A DNA stretch of 64,000 nucleotides from positions 496,001 through 560,000 of the forward strand of contig JANATF010000006.1 of NCBI GenBank assembly GCA_029449245.1. Reading direction: 5' to 3'. The notes below the pieces were generated by a model that worked only from the letters and a program-made list of their open reading frames with translations, did not search any database and had not been told where the DNA came from. The DNA comes from Mortierella alpina. Its lineage: Eukaryota; Mortierellomycota; Mortierellomycetes; Mortierellales; Mortierellaceae. Positions 34,790 through 43,475 of the stretch are shown one piece after another; position 1 is the first letter of the stretch; each line of letters starts with the position of its first letter. A program made the position numbers and the translations under genes.

Positions 34790-35815
34790 TGAGGCTAAGA
34801 AGAGCTGGCTCGCCGAATATTTAGACTAGTTCCACCATCGTTGCTGTTTTCTATAATGAGGAAGAGTCAACTCACTGCGTTAGTTTATAACGGGTTCTCT
34901 CTACTCATCCATGCAATATTTAAAGCGGAAATCGCCGGGGGCTCCGCTGGCTTTTAAGTGAACCCCCACTGCCTTCCTTTTCTATAGCGAGGAAGAGCTA
35001 ACTCACTGGTAGTTTAGAGTGGTTATACCTCCACTGTCTTCCTTTTCTATAGCGAGGAAGAGCGAACTCACTGGTTTTTGGAAGTGGTTTGCCTCCACTC
35101 GTCCATGCAATTTATAAAGCGGAAATCGCCGGGGGCTCCGCTGGCTTTTAAGTGACCCCCCACTGCCTTCCTTTTCTATAGCGAGGACGAGCTAACTCAC
35201 TGGTAGTTTAGAGTGGTTATACCTCCACTACCTTCATTTTCTATAGCGAGGAAGAGCGGACCCGCTGGTTTTTTAGAGTGGTTGTACCTCCACTACCTTC
35301 ATTTTCTATAGCGAGGAAGAGCGGACCCGCTGGTTTTTTAGAGTGGTTCAACCTCCACCGAGTTCCTTTTCTATAGCGAGGAAGACGGACCCGCTGGTTT
35401 TTTAGAGTGGTTATACCTCCACTGCCTTCATTTTCTATAGCGAGGAAGAGCGGACCCGCTGGTTTTTTAGAGTGGTTCAACCTCCACCGAGTTCCTTTTC
35501 TATAGCGAGGAAGACGGACCCGCTGGTTTTTTAGAGTGGTTGTACCTCCACTGCCTTCATTTTCTATAGCGAGGAAGAGCGGACCCGCTGGTTTTTTAGA
35601 GTGGTTCAACCTCCACCGAGTTCCTTTTCTAGAGCGAGGAAGACGGACCCGCTGGTTTTTTAGAGTGGTTATACCTCCACTACCTTCATTTTCTATAGCG
35701 AGGAAGAGCGGACCCGCTGGTTTTTTAGAGTGGTTCAACCTCCACCGAGTTCCTTTTCTATAGCGAGGAAGGCGGACTCGCTGGTTTTTTAACGTGGTTG
35801 TACCTCCACACTCTA
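34790..35815. repeat. 65-base satellite array, left arm (about 12-13 units)
   Basis: Head-to-tail units of about 65 bases, each containing TCTATAGCGAGGAAGAGC, then GACCCGCTGG with a T-run and GAGTGGTT, then a variable CCTCCAC segment. Some units carry an extra module (GCGGAAATCGCCGGGGGCTC). Units nearest the inner side are most homogeneous; the outermost (ending near 34870) is degenerate. The array is open in one frame, but this reflects unit length, not a gene. Confidence 0.85.
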
Positions 35816-36487
35816 TCTACAGGTGGTGGTAGGGGAGAGGCGTTTGCTGCACTGGGAAGGAGTGGAGACTAGAAAGCGTGCAAAAAGGAAAGAGTGGAAG
35901 ACTTTGTGGTCAGAGCGAGGTTGCTGAGGCACTGAAAGAGCGAAGTAAAATTATGAGAGACAGAGACAAGTGTGGACTTGAAGATGCAAAGTCGATGAAG
36001 ATGGAGGCAACAGAGGACAGGGGCATAGACGGAGCGTGCAAGTGGAGGTGGAGGCAACAGGGGACGGTGTTGTGCAGGTGGGAGTGCAGGTGGGAGTGAA
36101 GGGTGTGGGGAGAGGAAGAGAAGTGAGAGATATTAAGCGCGAAAAGAAAAAAACAAAATCCAAAAAAACACGAAAACCAAAAACAAAACACCCCCCCCCC
36201 CCAAAAAAAAACGAAGCTGACAGAAGGAGGCCGCTTCTTTAGAGACAAGTATGAAAAGAAAAGGTGCACTTCTGAGAGTTGGTGTGGTGGGTGCCATGGC
36301 TTTCACGTTATGGAGCGTGGGCGGGGATGCAGGCAATAGAATAGAGTGGTGCTGCTGAAAGCGTGAAGTTTGAGGAGGAGGAAGCTGAAGCTGTTTGAGC
36401 AGAGAGAGACAGACAGACAGAGAGTATGTGTGTGTGGTGGTTGTGTGTGTGTGTGCGAGAGAGGGAAAGAGAGAGAGAGAGAACTTA

Positions 36488-36592
36488 CCTGAGGTGCTTG
36501 TCGCTGGCCTTTGGCCTTGGTCGTTGTGTGGAGGAAGAGAAGAGAGGAAAGAGTGGAAGAACGAGGTGCGAGAGAGATGTGCGAATTATATA
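36488..36592 (-). promoter_or_regulatory. Outward promoter/leader module in the left arm (TATA plus 5' splice site)
   Basis: Minus strand: TATATAAT at 36592-36585, then about 96 bases of CT-rich leader, then CACCTCAG|GTAAGT with the GT at 36488-36487. It is the exact mirror of the right-arm module. Promoter activity is inferred from sequence only. Confidence 0.45.
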
Positions 36593-37095
36593 GGCTGCGG
36601 CAGAGGCATTTCTCCTGCCCCAAGGAAAAAAATAGAAAATTCATCTTCGGCAAGGTGTGCATAGTGAAAGAAAGACAGACCTAGAGCGCTGCCTTGCTGT
36701 CTTTGCATCCATAGTTGGGCCGGGACCCGGTATCTTTCCATCAGAGGAAGAGAGGAAGAGGCTGATGGCCTCTGTGCTGAAGACAGAGCGCAAGAAACAA
36801 ACGGGAAGGGCAAGAGTGAAAGAAGAATGAATACTCAGAGAGTAATGGAAAAAGAATGAAGAGTGTTAAAAATAATAGCACAATGAACCGCACAAGAAGC
36901 GAAAATGCAAAGTCGAGGATAGAGTGCTCGCTGAAGCATCCTGGTTTGACGCCATGCCCATGGATGGATGGCTCTTTTCTCGCCCTCTCCACTGATACCC
37001 ATATGAAGTGTACGAGGATGCGCATGCTCATTTCACCAGCGATATAGCTCTCCACAAGAGCATCCTTCAGCAAGAGAGCGGGTACAGCATCAGAA

Positions 37096-37096
<1 letters not shown>

Positions 37097-37147
<51 letters not shown>
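37097..37147. repeat. GACA tetranucleotide microsatellite (left arm copy)
   Basis: About twelve GACA units, mirrored by a TGTC run in the right arm at the same distance from the palindrome centre. Confidence 0.9.
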
Positions 37148-37350
37148 TCCTCTCTCGTATTGCTTGTTATCAACGGCGGAATGTTTTTCGGTCACATCGG
37201 CCATGGTGATGGATGGATGACCATTTTCTCGTCCTCTCCACTGACACCCATGTACCCTCCTCAGCCATGTAGCTCTTCACAAGAACATCCTTCTGCAAGA
37301 ACATCCATCGGCAAGAGAGTGGGTGCAGCAGGACATTGACCTTCTCGACT

Positions 37351-37694
37351 CCCCCCTCTTTCAAAGTCCGGAGTCGCAAATGGGCGGCATAAGCCAAATG
37401 TTTTTTCTTCACTTGCAAAAGGTGCGCATTTTCAAGCCAATAAAATACGCGCCTTCGAAACCTCGGCTTCCAGAGGGACACAGAGAAAATAGAGCAATGG
37501 CCGCAATTCATGCTTCGTCGTCGTGGCAAGGATGTCGGATGGCGAAGGAGTGCTGGAGCTGGAGATAGAGAGATGGGTGAAGGGGGCTATTTGTAAATGA
37601 AGGGACAGTGAATACAAGCGACAATACATGACAATATAGAACAACAAACAAATGTGAATCGATAGAACAGACTAACCCAAGAAATTACAGAACG
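37351..37694. other. Unique spacer at the centre of the palindrome
   Basis: About 344 bases not shared between the arms. It contains a small secondary inverted repeat at 37421-37453 (GGTGCGCATTTT versus AAAATACGCGCC) with a CCAAT in its loop, and AT-rich sequence toward the right arm. No gene or terminal motif is visible. Arm similarity fades gradually here (GACCTTCTC at 37338-37346 still matches 37699-37707 inverted), so the limits are approximate. Confidence 0.6.
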
Positions 37695-37897
37695 GGAAGA
37701 GAAGGTCTATCTGAAGCCTCGCCCACTCGCTTGCAGATGGATGTTCTTGCAGAAGGATGTTCTTGTGAAGAGCTACATGGCTGAGGAGGGTACATGGGTG
37801 TCAGTGGAGAGGACGAGAAAATGGTCATCCATCCATCACCATGGCCGATGTGACCGAAAAACATTCCGCCGTTGATAACAAGCAATACGAGAGAGGA

Positions 37898-37949
<52 letters not shown>
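37898..37949. repeat. TGTC tetranucleotide microsatellite (right arm copy)
   Basis: Mirror copy of the GACA run; the two arms have essentially equal run lengths, notable for such an unstable repeat. Confidence 0.9.
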
Positions 37950-38452
37950 TTCTGATGCTGTACCCGCTCTCTTGCTGAAGGATGCTCTTGTGGAGAGCTA
38001 TATCGCTGGTGAAATGAGCATGCGCATCCTCGTACACTTCATATGGGTATCAGTGGAGAGGGCGAGAAAAGAGCCATCCATCCATGGGCATGGCGTCAAA
38101 CCAGGATGCTTCAGCGAGCACTCTATCCTCGACTTTGCATTTTCGCTTCTTGTGCGGTTCATTGTGCTATTATTTTTAACACTCTTCATTCTTTTTCCAT
38201 TACTCTCTGAGTATTCATTCTTCTTTCACTCTTGCCCTTCCCGTTTGTTTCTTGCGCTCTGTCTTCAGCACAGAGGCCATCAGCCTCTTCCTCTCTTCCT
38301 CTGATGGAAAGATACCGGGTCCCGGCCCAACTATGGATGCAAAGACAGCAAGGCAGCGCTCTAGGTCTGTCTTTCTTTCACTATGCACACCTTGCCGAAG
38401 ATGAATTTTCTATTTTTTTCCTTGGGGCAGGAGAAATGCCTCTGCCGCAGCC

Positions 38453-38750
38453 TATATAATTCGCACATCTCTCTCGCACCTCGTTCTTCCACTCTTTCCT
38501 CTCTTCTCTTCCTCCACACAACGACCAAGGCCAAAGGCCAGCGACAAGCACCTCAGGTAAGTTCTCTCTCTCTCTCTTTCCCTCTCTCGCACACACACAC
38601 ACAACCACCACACACACATACTCTCTGTCTGTCTGTCTCTCTCTGCTCAAACAGCTTCAGCTTCCTCCTCCTCAAACTTCACGCTTTCAGCAGCACCACT
38701 CTATTCTATTGCCTGCATCCCCGCCCACGCTCCATAACGTGAAAGCCATG
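38453..38750 (+). promoter_or_regulatory. Outward promoter/leader module in the right arm (TATA, 5' splice site, acceptor, ATG)
   Basis: TATATAAT at 38453-38460 is followed by a CT-rich leader and a consensus donor CACCTCAG|GTAAGT (GT at 38557). A pyrimidine-rich stretch then ends in TTTCAG at 38690, with an ATG in GCCATGG context at 38748. This looks like a fungal promoter with a 5' UTR intron. The frame opened by the ATG runs into low-complexity T/CT-rich sequence and is unlikely to encode a normal protein. The left arm has the mirror copy, so the two modules fire away from each other. Confidence 0.5.
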
Positions 38751-39224
38751 GCACCCACCACACCAACTCTCAGAAGTGCACCTTTTCTTTTCATACTTGT
38801 CTCTAAAGAAGCGGCCTCCTTCTGTCAGCTTCGTTTTTTTTTTGGGGGGGGGGTGTTTTGTTTTTGGTTTTCGTGTTTTTTTGGATTTTGTTTTTTTCTT
38901 TTCGCGCTTAATATCTCTCACTTCTCTTCCTCTCCCCACACCCTTCACTCCCACCTGCACTCCCACCTGCACAACACCGTCCCCTGTTGCCTCCACCTCC
39001 ACTTGCACGCTCCGTCTATGCCCCTGTCCTCTGTTGCCTCCATCTTCATCGACTTTGCGTCTTCAAGTCCACCATTGTCTCTGTCTCATAGTTTTACTTC
39101 GCTCTTTCAGTGCCTCAGCAACCTCGCTCTGACCACAAAGTCTTCCGCTCTTTCCTTTCTGCACTCTTTTTAGTCTTCATTCCTCCACAGCGCAGCAAAC
39201 GTCTCTCCCCTACCACCACATGTA

Positions 39225-39735
39225 GATAGAGTGTGGAGGTATAACCACGATAAAAAACCAGTGAGTTCGACTTTTACCTCGCTATAGAAAAGGAAGGCAG
39301 TGGAGGTATAACCACTCTAAACTACCAGTGAGTTAGCTCTTCCTCGCTATAGAAAGGGAAGGCAGTGGAGTATTGGCACTTAAAAGCCAGCGGATCCCCC
39401 GGCGTCCTCCGCTTGAAATTGCATGGAGAGTGGAGGCAAACCACTTTCAAAAACCAGTGAGTTCGCTCTTCCTCGCTATAGAAAATGAAGACAGTGGAGG
39501 TATAACCACTCTAAACTACCAGTGAGTTAGCTCTTCCTCGCTATAGAAAAGGAAGGCAGTGGGGGTTCACTTAAAAGCCAGCGGAGCCCCCGGCGATTTC
39601 CGCTTTAAATATTGCATGGATGAGTAGAGAGAACCCGTTATAAACTAACGCAGTGAGTTGACTCTTCCTCATTATAGAAAACAGCAACGGTGGTGGAACT
39701 AGTCTAAATATTCGGCGAGCCAGCTCTTCTTAGCC
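39225..39735. repeat. 65-base satellite array, right arm (about 4-5 units)
   Basis: The same satellite family in inverted orientation, with units marked by CTTCCTCGCTATAGAAA at about 39286, 39345, 39470, 39535 and a degenerate one near 39665. It has about eight units fewer than the left array, which accounts for the 517-base offset between outer and inner arm alignments. Confidence 0.85.
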
Positions 39736-40281
39736 TCAGCAAAAAGGGAGCAGTGGAAGCGGCTATCACTTTGTAATAACCAACGGGTTTCTTTCTCTTT
39801 CACGCTCTACATAGCCTAAAGGGGAGGTGGAGTCAACCACCTTAAAAAATCGGGATGCGACGACAGTCCACCTCCGCGTGTGTGCACCGTGGGCAACAAG
39901 GGCGCTTCTCTCTGTTTGAGGAATGCCAGCTGGCGAAGAGTCTGCCATGAGCCAGTCTGCCTTTTTCCTTGTCTTCTTGTGAGCACGACGTTGTGTATGT
40001 GGTATGTGCATCGATTTATTGTTTTCTGGTTGAGATGTGGCCTGTGCTCGACCATGTGGGACATGACTTTGGGCATTGTGCGGACCTTATTCTGATACCC
40101 ATGTCTCTGCATTGTTTCTTGATATCCCACCCCGGGAGCACCCAAGGCACAGGATTCTCGCGTCGTATGCAAACAAATGGCAGGGAGTTTCGCTCTAGAT
40201 AGCTTTTCACATAGGCCACTTGGTTCCGAGTGTTCCTAAAAAAATAGTAGAATAAAGTTATGGTTCGTACCACACATCTGA

Positions 40282-40921
40282 ACCCCCGCTGATAGGGACT
40301 TAGGGATCTTTGAAGATGCTCGCTGACGGTACGGATTGCAATTATATCTTGACAGAAGCAACGCTCTTATTGTGCCGTCAATGACCTTGCCATTAACGCA
40401 ACTCCCTTCGGATCCAACAGGTGCGCTGAGAGTGTGCGGTATTTAAAACCTACAGTTGCTAAGGACGGGAGAACCACTTTTTCCGAAGCCAGCCGTAAGC
40501 TGTTGTCCGCGCTGATAGTAGCATGGCCGAGCGTCCTTGTCACTCTGGTTGTGAACACCAGGCGAAAGAATGAGGCGACCGGGTGCCATTGTGTGCTCAA
40601 AGTGGCAAGCGCAAGGGTCTTTTAGCCTATTGGCTGAAAATGCGGGGAGTGTGCTCTCACCCGGCACAGTCCTCGTTCCATTTGTCGTTATACTTCACTC
40701 TTCACCTTCACTCTTTCCGCTTACCTTCGCCTTTCCTCACAAAAACTGCTCTGCCTTTGTCGGTCCTTCTCACTCTCTCCTATATTGCCTTCTCACATTC
40801 TCACTGCCGAGCCTTTCCTGCACTCTCCCTTCCTCGTTGACATTCTACAACACGTGTCCCACACTCCGTTCAGGCGCATGCAACCCATCCCGTCGTCTTC
40901 GAGCAATTGAGCAAGAGCAAC
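40282..40921. other. Intergenic between the palindrome and the RING gene
   Basis: No gene supported. CT/CA-rich leader sequence (about 40670-40900) precedes the RING-gene start. Confidence 0.5.
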
Positions 40922-42542
40922 ATGCTGCCAGTAGCACCCTCCTCCCTGTACCAGAGAATGAGTGCCGTTCACGCTGCCAGGATGGTCATCAGGGGCATCC
41001 CTGCTGGGCTGGTGATTTCGATGAATGCCTGGGGTGAGTTTTTGACTCTACTGCATATGATGTTTTTTTTCTTCTCTGTCAAGCATATTCGCTTTAGAGT
41101 GACAGTTGTCAAACCACCAGGGCTCAACATTAACTTGCCTGTATTGGGTCCTCCTTTCCTGTCCTTCCTCTTCAGCGGTGTCTGCCTGGCTAAAGGCGAC
41201 GATTCTCATCAACTCGCAGCCGAGATGGCTCTTCCGCAAGAAGCGCTGGAGCGAGGCAGAGATGAGAGCCATCAGCTGCTATTATCTCGTGGTAGCCTAC
41301 TTAATGCTGAGGGTTGTCCGGCTCGCCTCTACACTCGCGAAACGACCCGGTCGGCCCTACGGTGATTTTTTTCGTAACACGCGGCCGATTCTGGGCCAAG
41401 TCGCCATCTTTTCACTGGCCACCATGGCCATGGACGAGTTCATCATGTTCTATATCCTTCGCAAGTTTGGTCTTGAGAAGCGGCGATTCTTAATTACAGG
41501 CCGTCCTTTGGACAAGGAGGTCGAAGTTGGCGATGACGACTGTTGCATCTGCTATGGAGCCATGCTGGACGATGATGATAGTATGGCGGACCAGGAAGAC
41601 ATGTACCACAGCAATGCGGGTGAAATGGGGCTAAGCAAGGACACCGACCACGTACTGGAAAACTTTTGTGTGGTCAAACAGCATGTTGCTCATCGTGGGT
41701 GTATTCGCAAGTGGTACAACTATGGACCCAAGGGGTACCGACCCATGGAGGCCTTCAGGATCTTGAACTGGGGCGCCACGTTGCATGGGGCGGTTGCGGG
41801 CATGCACCACGGCTCGAGGGTTGTCGGAAGTCGGTTCAGACTTGGCTGGTTGCTTTCGTTGAGTGGTCCAACCGAGAGACATGTTCAATTACGCATGCCT
41901 TTGGTCGAGGCGACGCAAGGTGCAGTTCAGGGACCCAACGTAGTGGTCGGTGCTGAGGTGAGAACCACACATCATCGTAACCGTCAAGATACTCAACCCC
42001 ATGATACCCAGTACTCTGTGGAAACACAAGAGTCACGTCAATACCGACAACAGCAACAGCAGCAAGCATCAGAATCGGGGACCTCTGTCCTGCAGTTGAC
42101 ACCATTAGGACTAGAGCCGCTTCCAACACAAGATATCGAGCAGATATCGCAAAATCAAGAACTACAAGAATCCAATGCGGCCGCTGATGCAGCCGAACCG
42201 GTTCTCCGCCCTTTGTTTCCTCAGCAGGACGACTACAGTCCTCCCATTGACGCCGGCCGCAAGACATGTCCGGCCTGTCGTCAACAACTGGTCCTCAATT
42301 TCGTGGATCTGGCCAAGGGTCGTCGAGAGATGAGTTGGGTTCAGAAGCTGATGGTTCTTGGCCGGGACATGACAAAGTTTTCAGACTGGCGAGGACTGAT
42401 CCTGCGAAGTTTGATTACGGCTGGGTGGGTTGGAGTGACAATCGTTGGAGGGAAGCTGAGGATTGTGGCGATCGATAAGGCGATCGCGAAGCATCAAAAG
42501 AATAGAGCGCTGGCGACGCTGTCTGCGCTTGCAGCTCCATAG
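40922..42542 (+). CDS. Membrane-associated RING-type zinc-finger protein with an insertion inside the RING
   Basis: Two exons, 40922-41033 and 41176-42542 (492 residues); the junction gives MNAWAVSAWLKATIL. Seen: hydrophobic segments near the N-terminus (about residues 15-50, 70-90 and 115-135). Then come acidic linker and RING-like ligands: CCIC (C160/C163), FCVVKQHVAHRGC (about C202, H207, H210, C213), WYNYGP, and far downstream CPACRQQL (C402/C405). The 188 residues between C213 and C402 include a Gln-rich stretch (RQYRQQQQQQASES). A last hydrophobic segment lies near residues 445-470 (LITAGWVGVTIVGGKLRI). RING proteins are usually E3 ubiquitin ligases; an organelle-membrane E3 is the inferred role. 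The C-x4-H spacing in the central pair is unlike standard C-x-H. The start is the first ATG; it lies after a CT-rich leader. Confidence 0.75.
41958..42224 (+). other. Possible in-frame retained intron (exitron) within the RING insertion
   Basis: GAG|GTGAGA at 41958 and TTTCCTCAG at 42224 bracket 267 bases (89 codons) without a stop. Removal keeps the frame and deletes most of the Gln-rich part of the RING insertion. The codon content looks like plausible low-complexity protein, so it is kept as coding in the annotation. Confidence 0.35.
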
Positions 42543-43475
42543 AGTACTGTGCATTCATTTCTTTCCGAGGCTAAAAAAATATAGCATGTACACTTTCTTA
42601 GGAATAGGATGAGTAAGCGAGAACTGTCTGGTTTTGGGAACTGATCCGTGCGCTGTAGGACGTCTTTCGTGAGTGTGATAACGGGGGAGACTCCAAAGTG
42701 CGACGAAACACAGCAGACTGTTTGCATATGCCGCTCTCGGCAGGTTTGAAGTTCCTCGGAGACCTTCACGATCCAGGGACGTGCCCTGCCCACTGCCCAT
42801 CACATTTTGCTGCATGTTCCTGGCTTAGAATGAGCCAGCGTTCGCTCCTCGTGTCTAAATAATGAGGAAGAAAGGGCTCTCGTTACCATCCAGGTGTGCC
42901 TGGACTTGATGTGACGCGATCTAGACCACAAAAAACGGTGGCAACTGTGCGTTTCCTTGTTTCACGCAAATTAACAACAATAACTGTGACCCACGGGAGT
43001 GGCAAGGACGATTGCCCGATCGCGATCGGATCTGTCTTTTGCTGCAGTGCGCTATGCTTAAAACGGATATGAACATGGATGGCAGTGCCATTACTCTTGA
43101 AGTGCTTGAGCTGCGTTGGTCAGTCCTTGGTCCCTGGCTGCTTGCGACATCCCTTCCGCCCTTCCGCAGCGGAAGCAAAGGTTTCTCCATGTGGCCCAAG
43201 AGATGGGCTCCTACGATCTGATGCAAAACTCCATTAGAGTTTGTGTGCTTTTTTTCATACAGAGCACATGTATCTCATCATAAAGAGAGACGCCGAGAGC
43301 ATCTTGCTGGCCAGGGTGTCACCCAAGCCCTGCTCGAATCTCATTGACCGCATGCGACCTGCCAATCAGATTGGCATTCGTCTTCCAATTCACTTGACCA
43401 CTTCAGAAATCACTTTCTACACATCTCCCCCTCCTCCTCCTCCTCCTCCTCGTCCCTTATTATTTTTCTCGTGGC
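42543..43475. other. Intergenic, no gene supported
   Basis: About 930 bases between two plus-strand genes. It ends in a CTC-repeat leader (about 43425-43452) just before the next ATG. No RNA gene or conserved frame recognised. Confidence 0.5.

Larger units (their letters stand above)
34251..37350 (+). repeat. Left arm of the long inverted repeat
   Basis: About 3.1 kb. From outside to inside: a segment with an inward open frame (to 34511), a unique stretch, the 65-base satellite (about 34790-35815), a GA-rich region, the mirror-image promoter/leader module (TATA at 36585-36592, splice donor at 36488, both pointing leftward), and a GACA microsatellite (37097-37147). It differs from the right arm by substitutions and indels in the outer two-thirds. 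The inner ~1 kb gives identical translations. Confidence 0.85.
34251..40281. mobile_element. Giant imperfect palindrome resembling a foldback-type element
   Basis: The sequence from about 34251 to 37350 is repeated in inverted orientation from about 40281 to 37695. Positions on the two arms add up to 75045 over the inner part (for example 36741-37073 pairs with 37972-38304, 37251-37264 with 37781-37794) and to about 74528 over the outer part. The shift of about 517 bases equals extra satellite units in the left arm. The outer ends match as TGCGGTAC versus TGTGGTAC. No transposase, integrase, reverse transcriptase or helicase frame is present. The layout of long inverted arms containing subterminal tandem repeats around a short unique core is that of foldback elements. 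The left end lies about 175 bases after the BRR2 stop. No clear target-site duplication was seen. Alternatives are a segmental inverted duplication or an assembly fold; the divergence between arms argues against the latter. Confidence 0.7.
37695..40281 (-). repeat. Right arm of the long inverted repeat
   Basis: About 2.6 kb, inverted relative to the left arm. It carries the TGTC microsatellite (37898-37949), the outward promoter/leader module (38453-38690), a G/T homopolymer-rich region near 38828-38890, a shorter satellite array (39225-39735) and the outer segment to about 40281. Substitutions relative to the left arm in the outer 230 bases are mostly transitions (for example CACTTGC versus CATTTGT). 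Confidence 0.85.

Noticed and set aside
35241-35738. A 165-codon frame of repeated LKNQRVRLPR-type units
   Set aside because: It is a by-product of satellite units of near multiple-of-three length; the frame is not kept in the right arm.
34790-35815. A regularly repeated array resembling CRISPR
   Set aside because: Units are head-to-tail satellites without unique spacers, in a eukaryotic genome.
38709-39173. A 154-codon frame after the right-arm promoter module
   Set aside because: It runs through homopolymer and CT-rich sequence (Phe/Ser/His/Leu low complexity) and differs by indels from its mirror copy, so it is probably not a protein gene.
34251-40281. The palindrome as a pure assembly artefact
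   Set aside because: The arms differ in satellite number, homopolymer lengths and scattered substitutions, which an exact read fold-back would not show. Long-read confirmation would still be needed.
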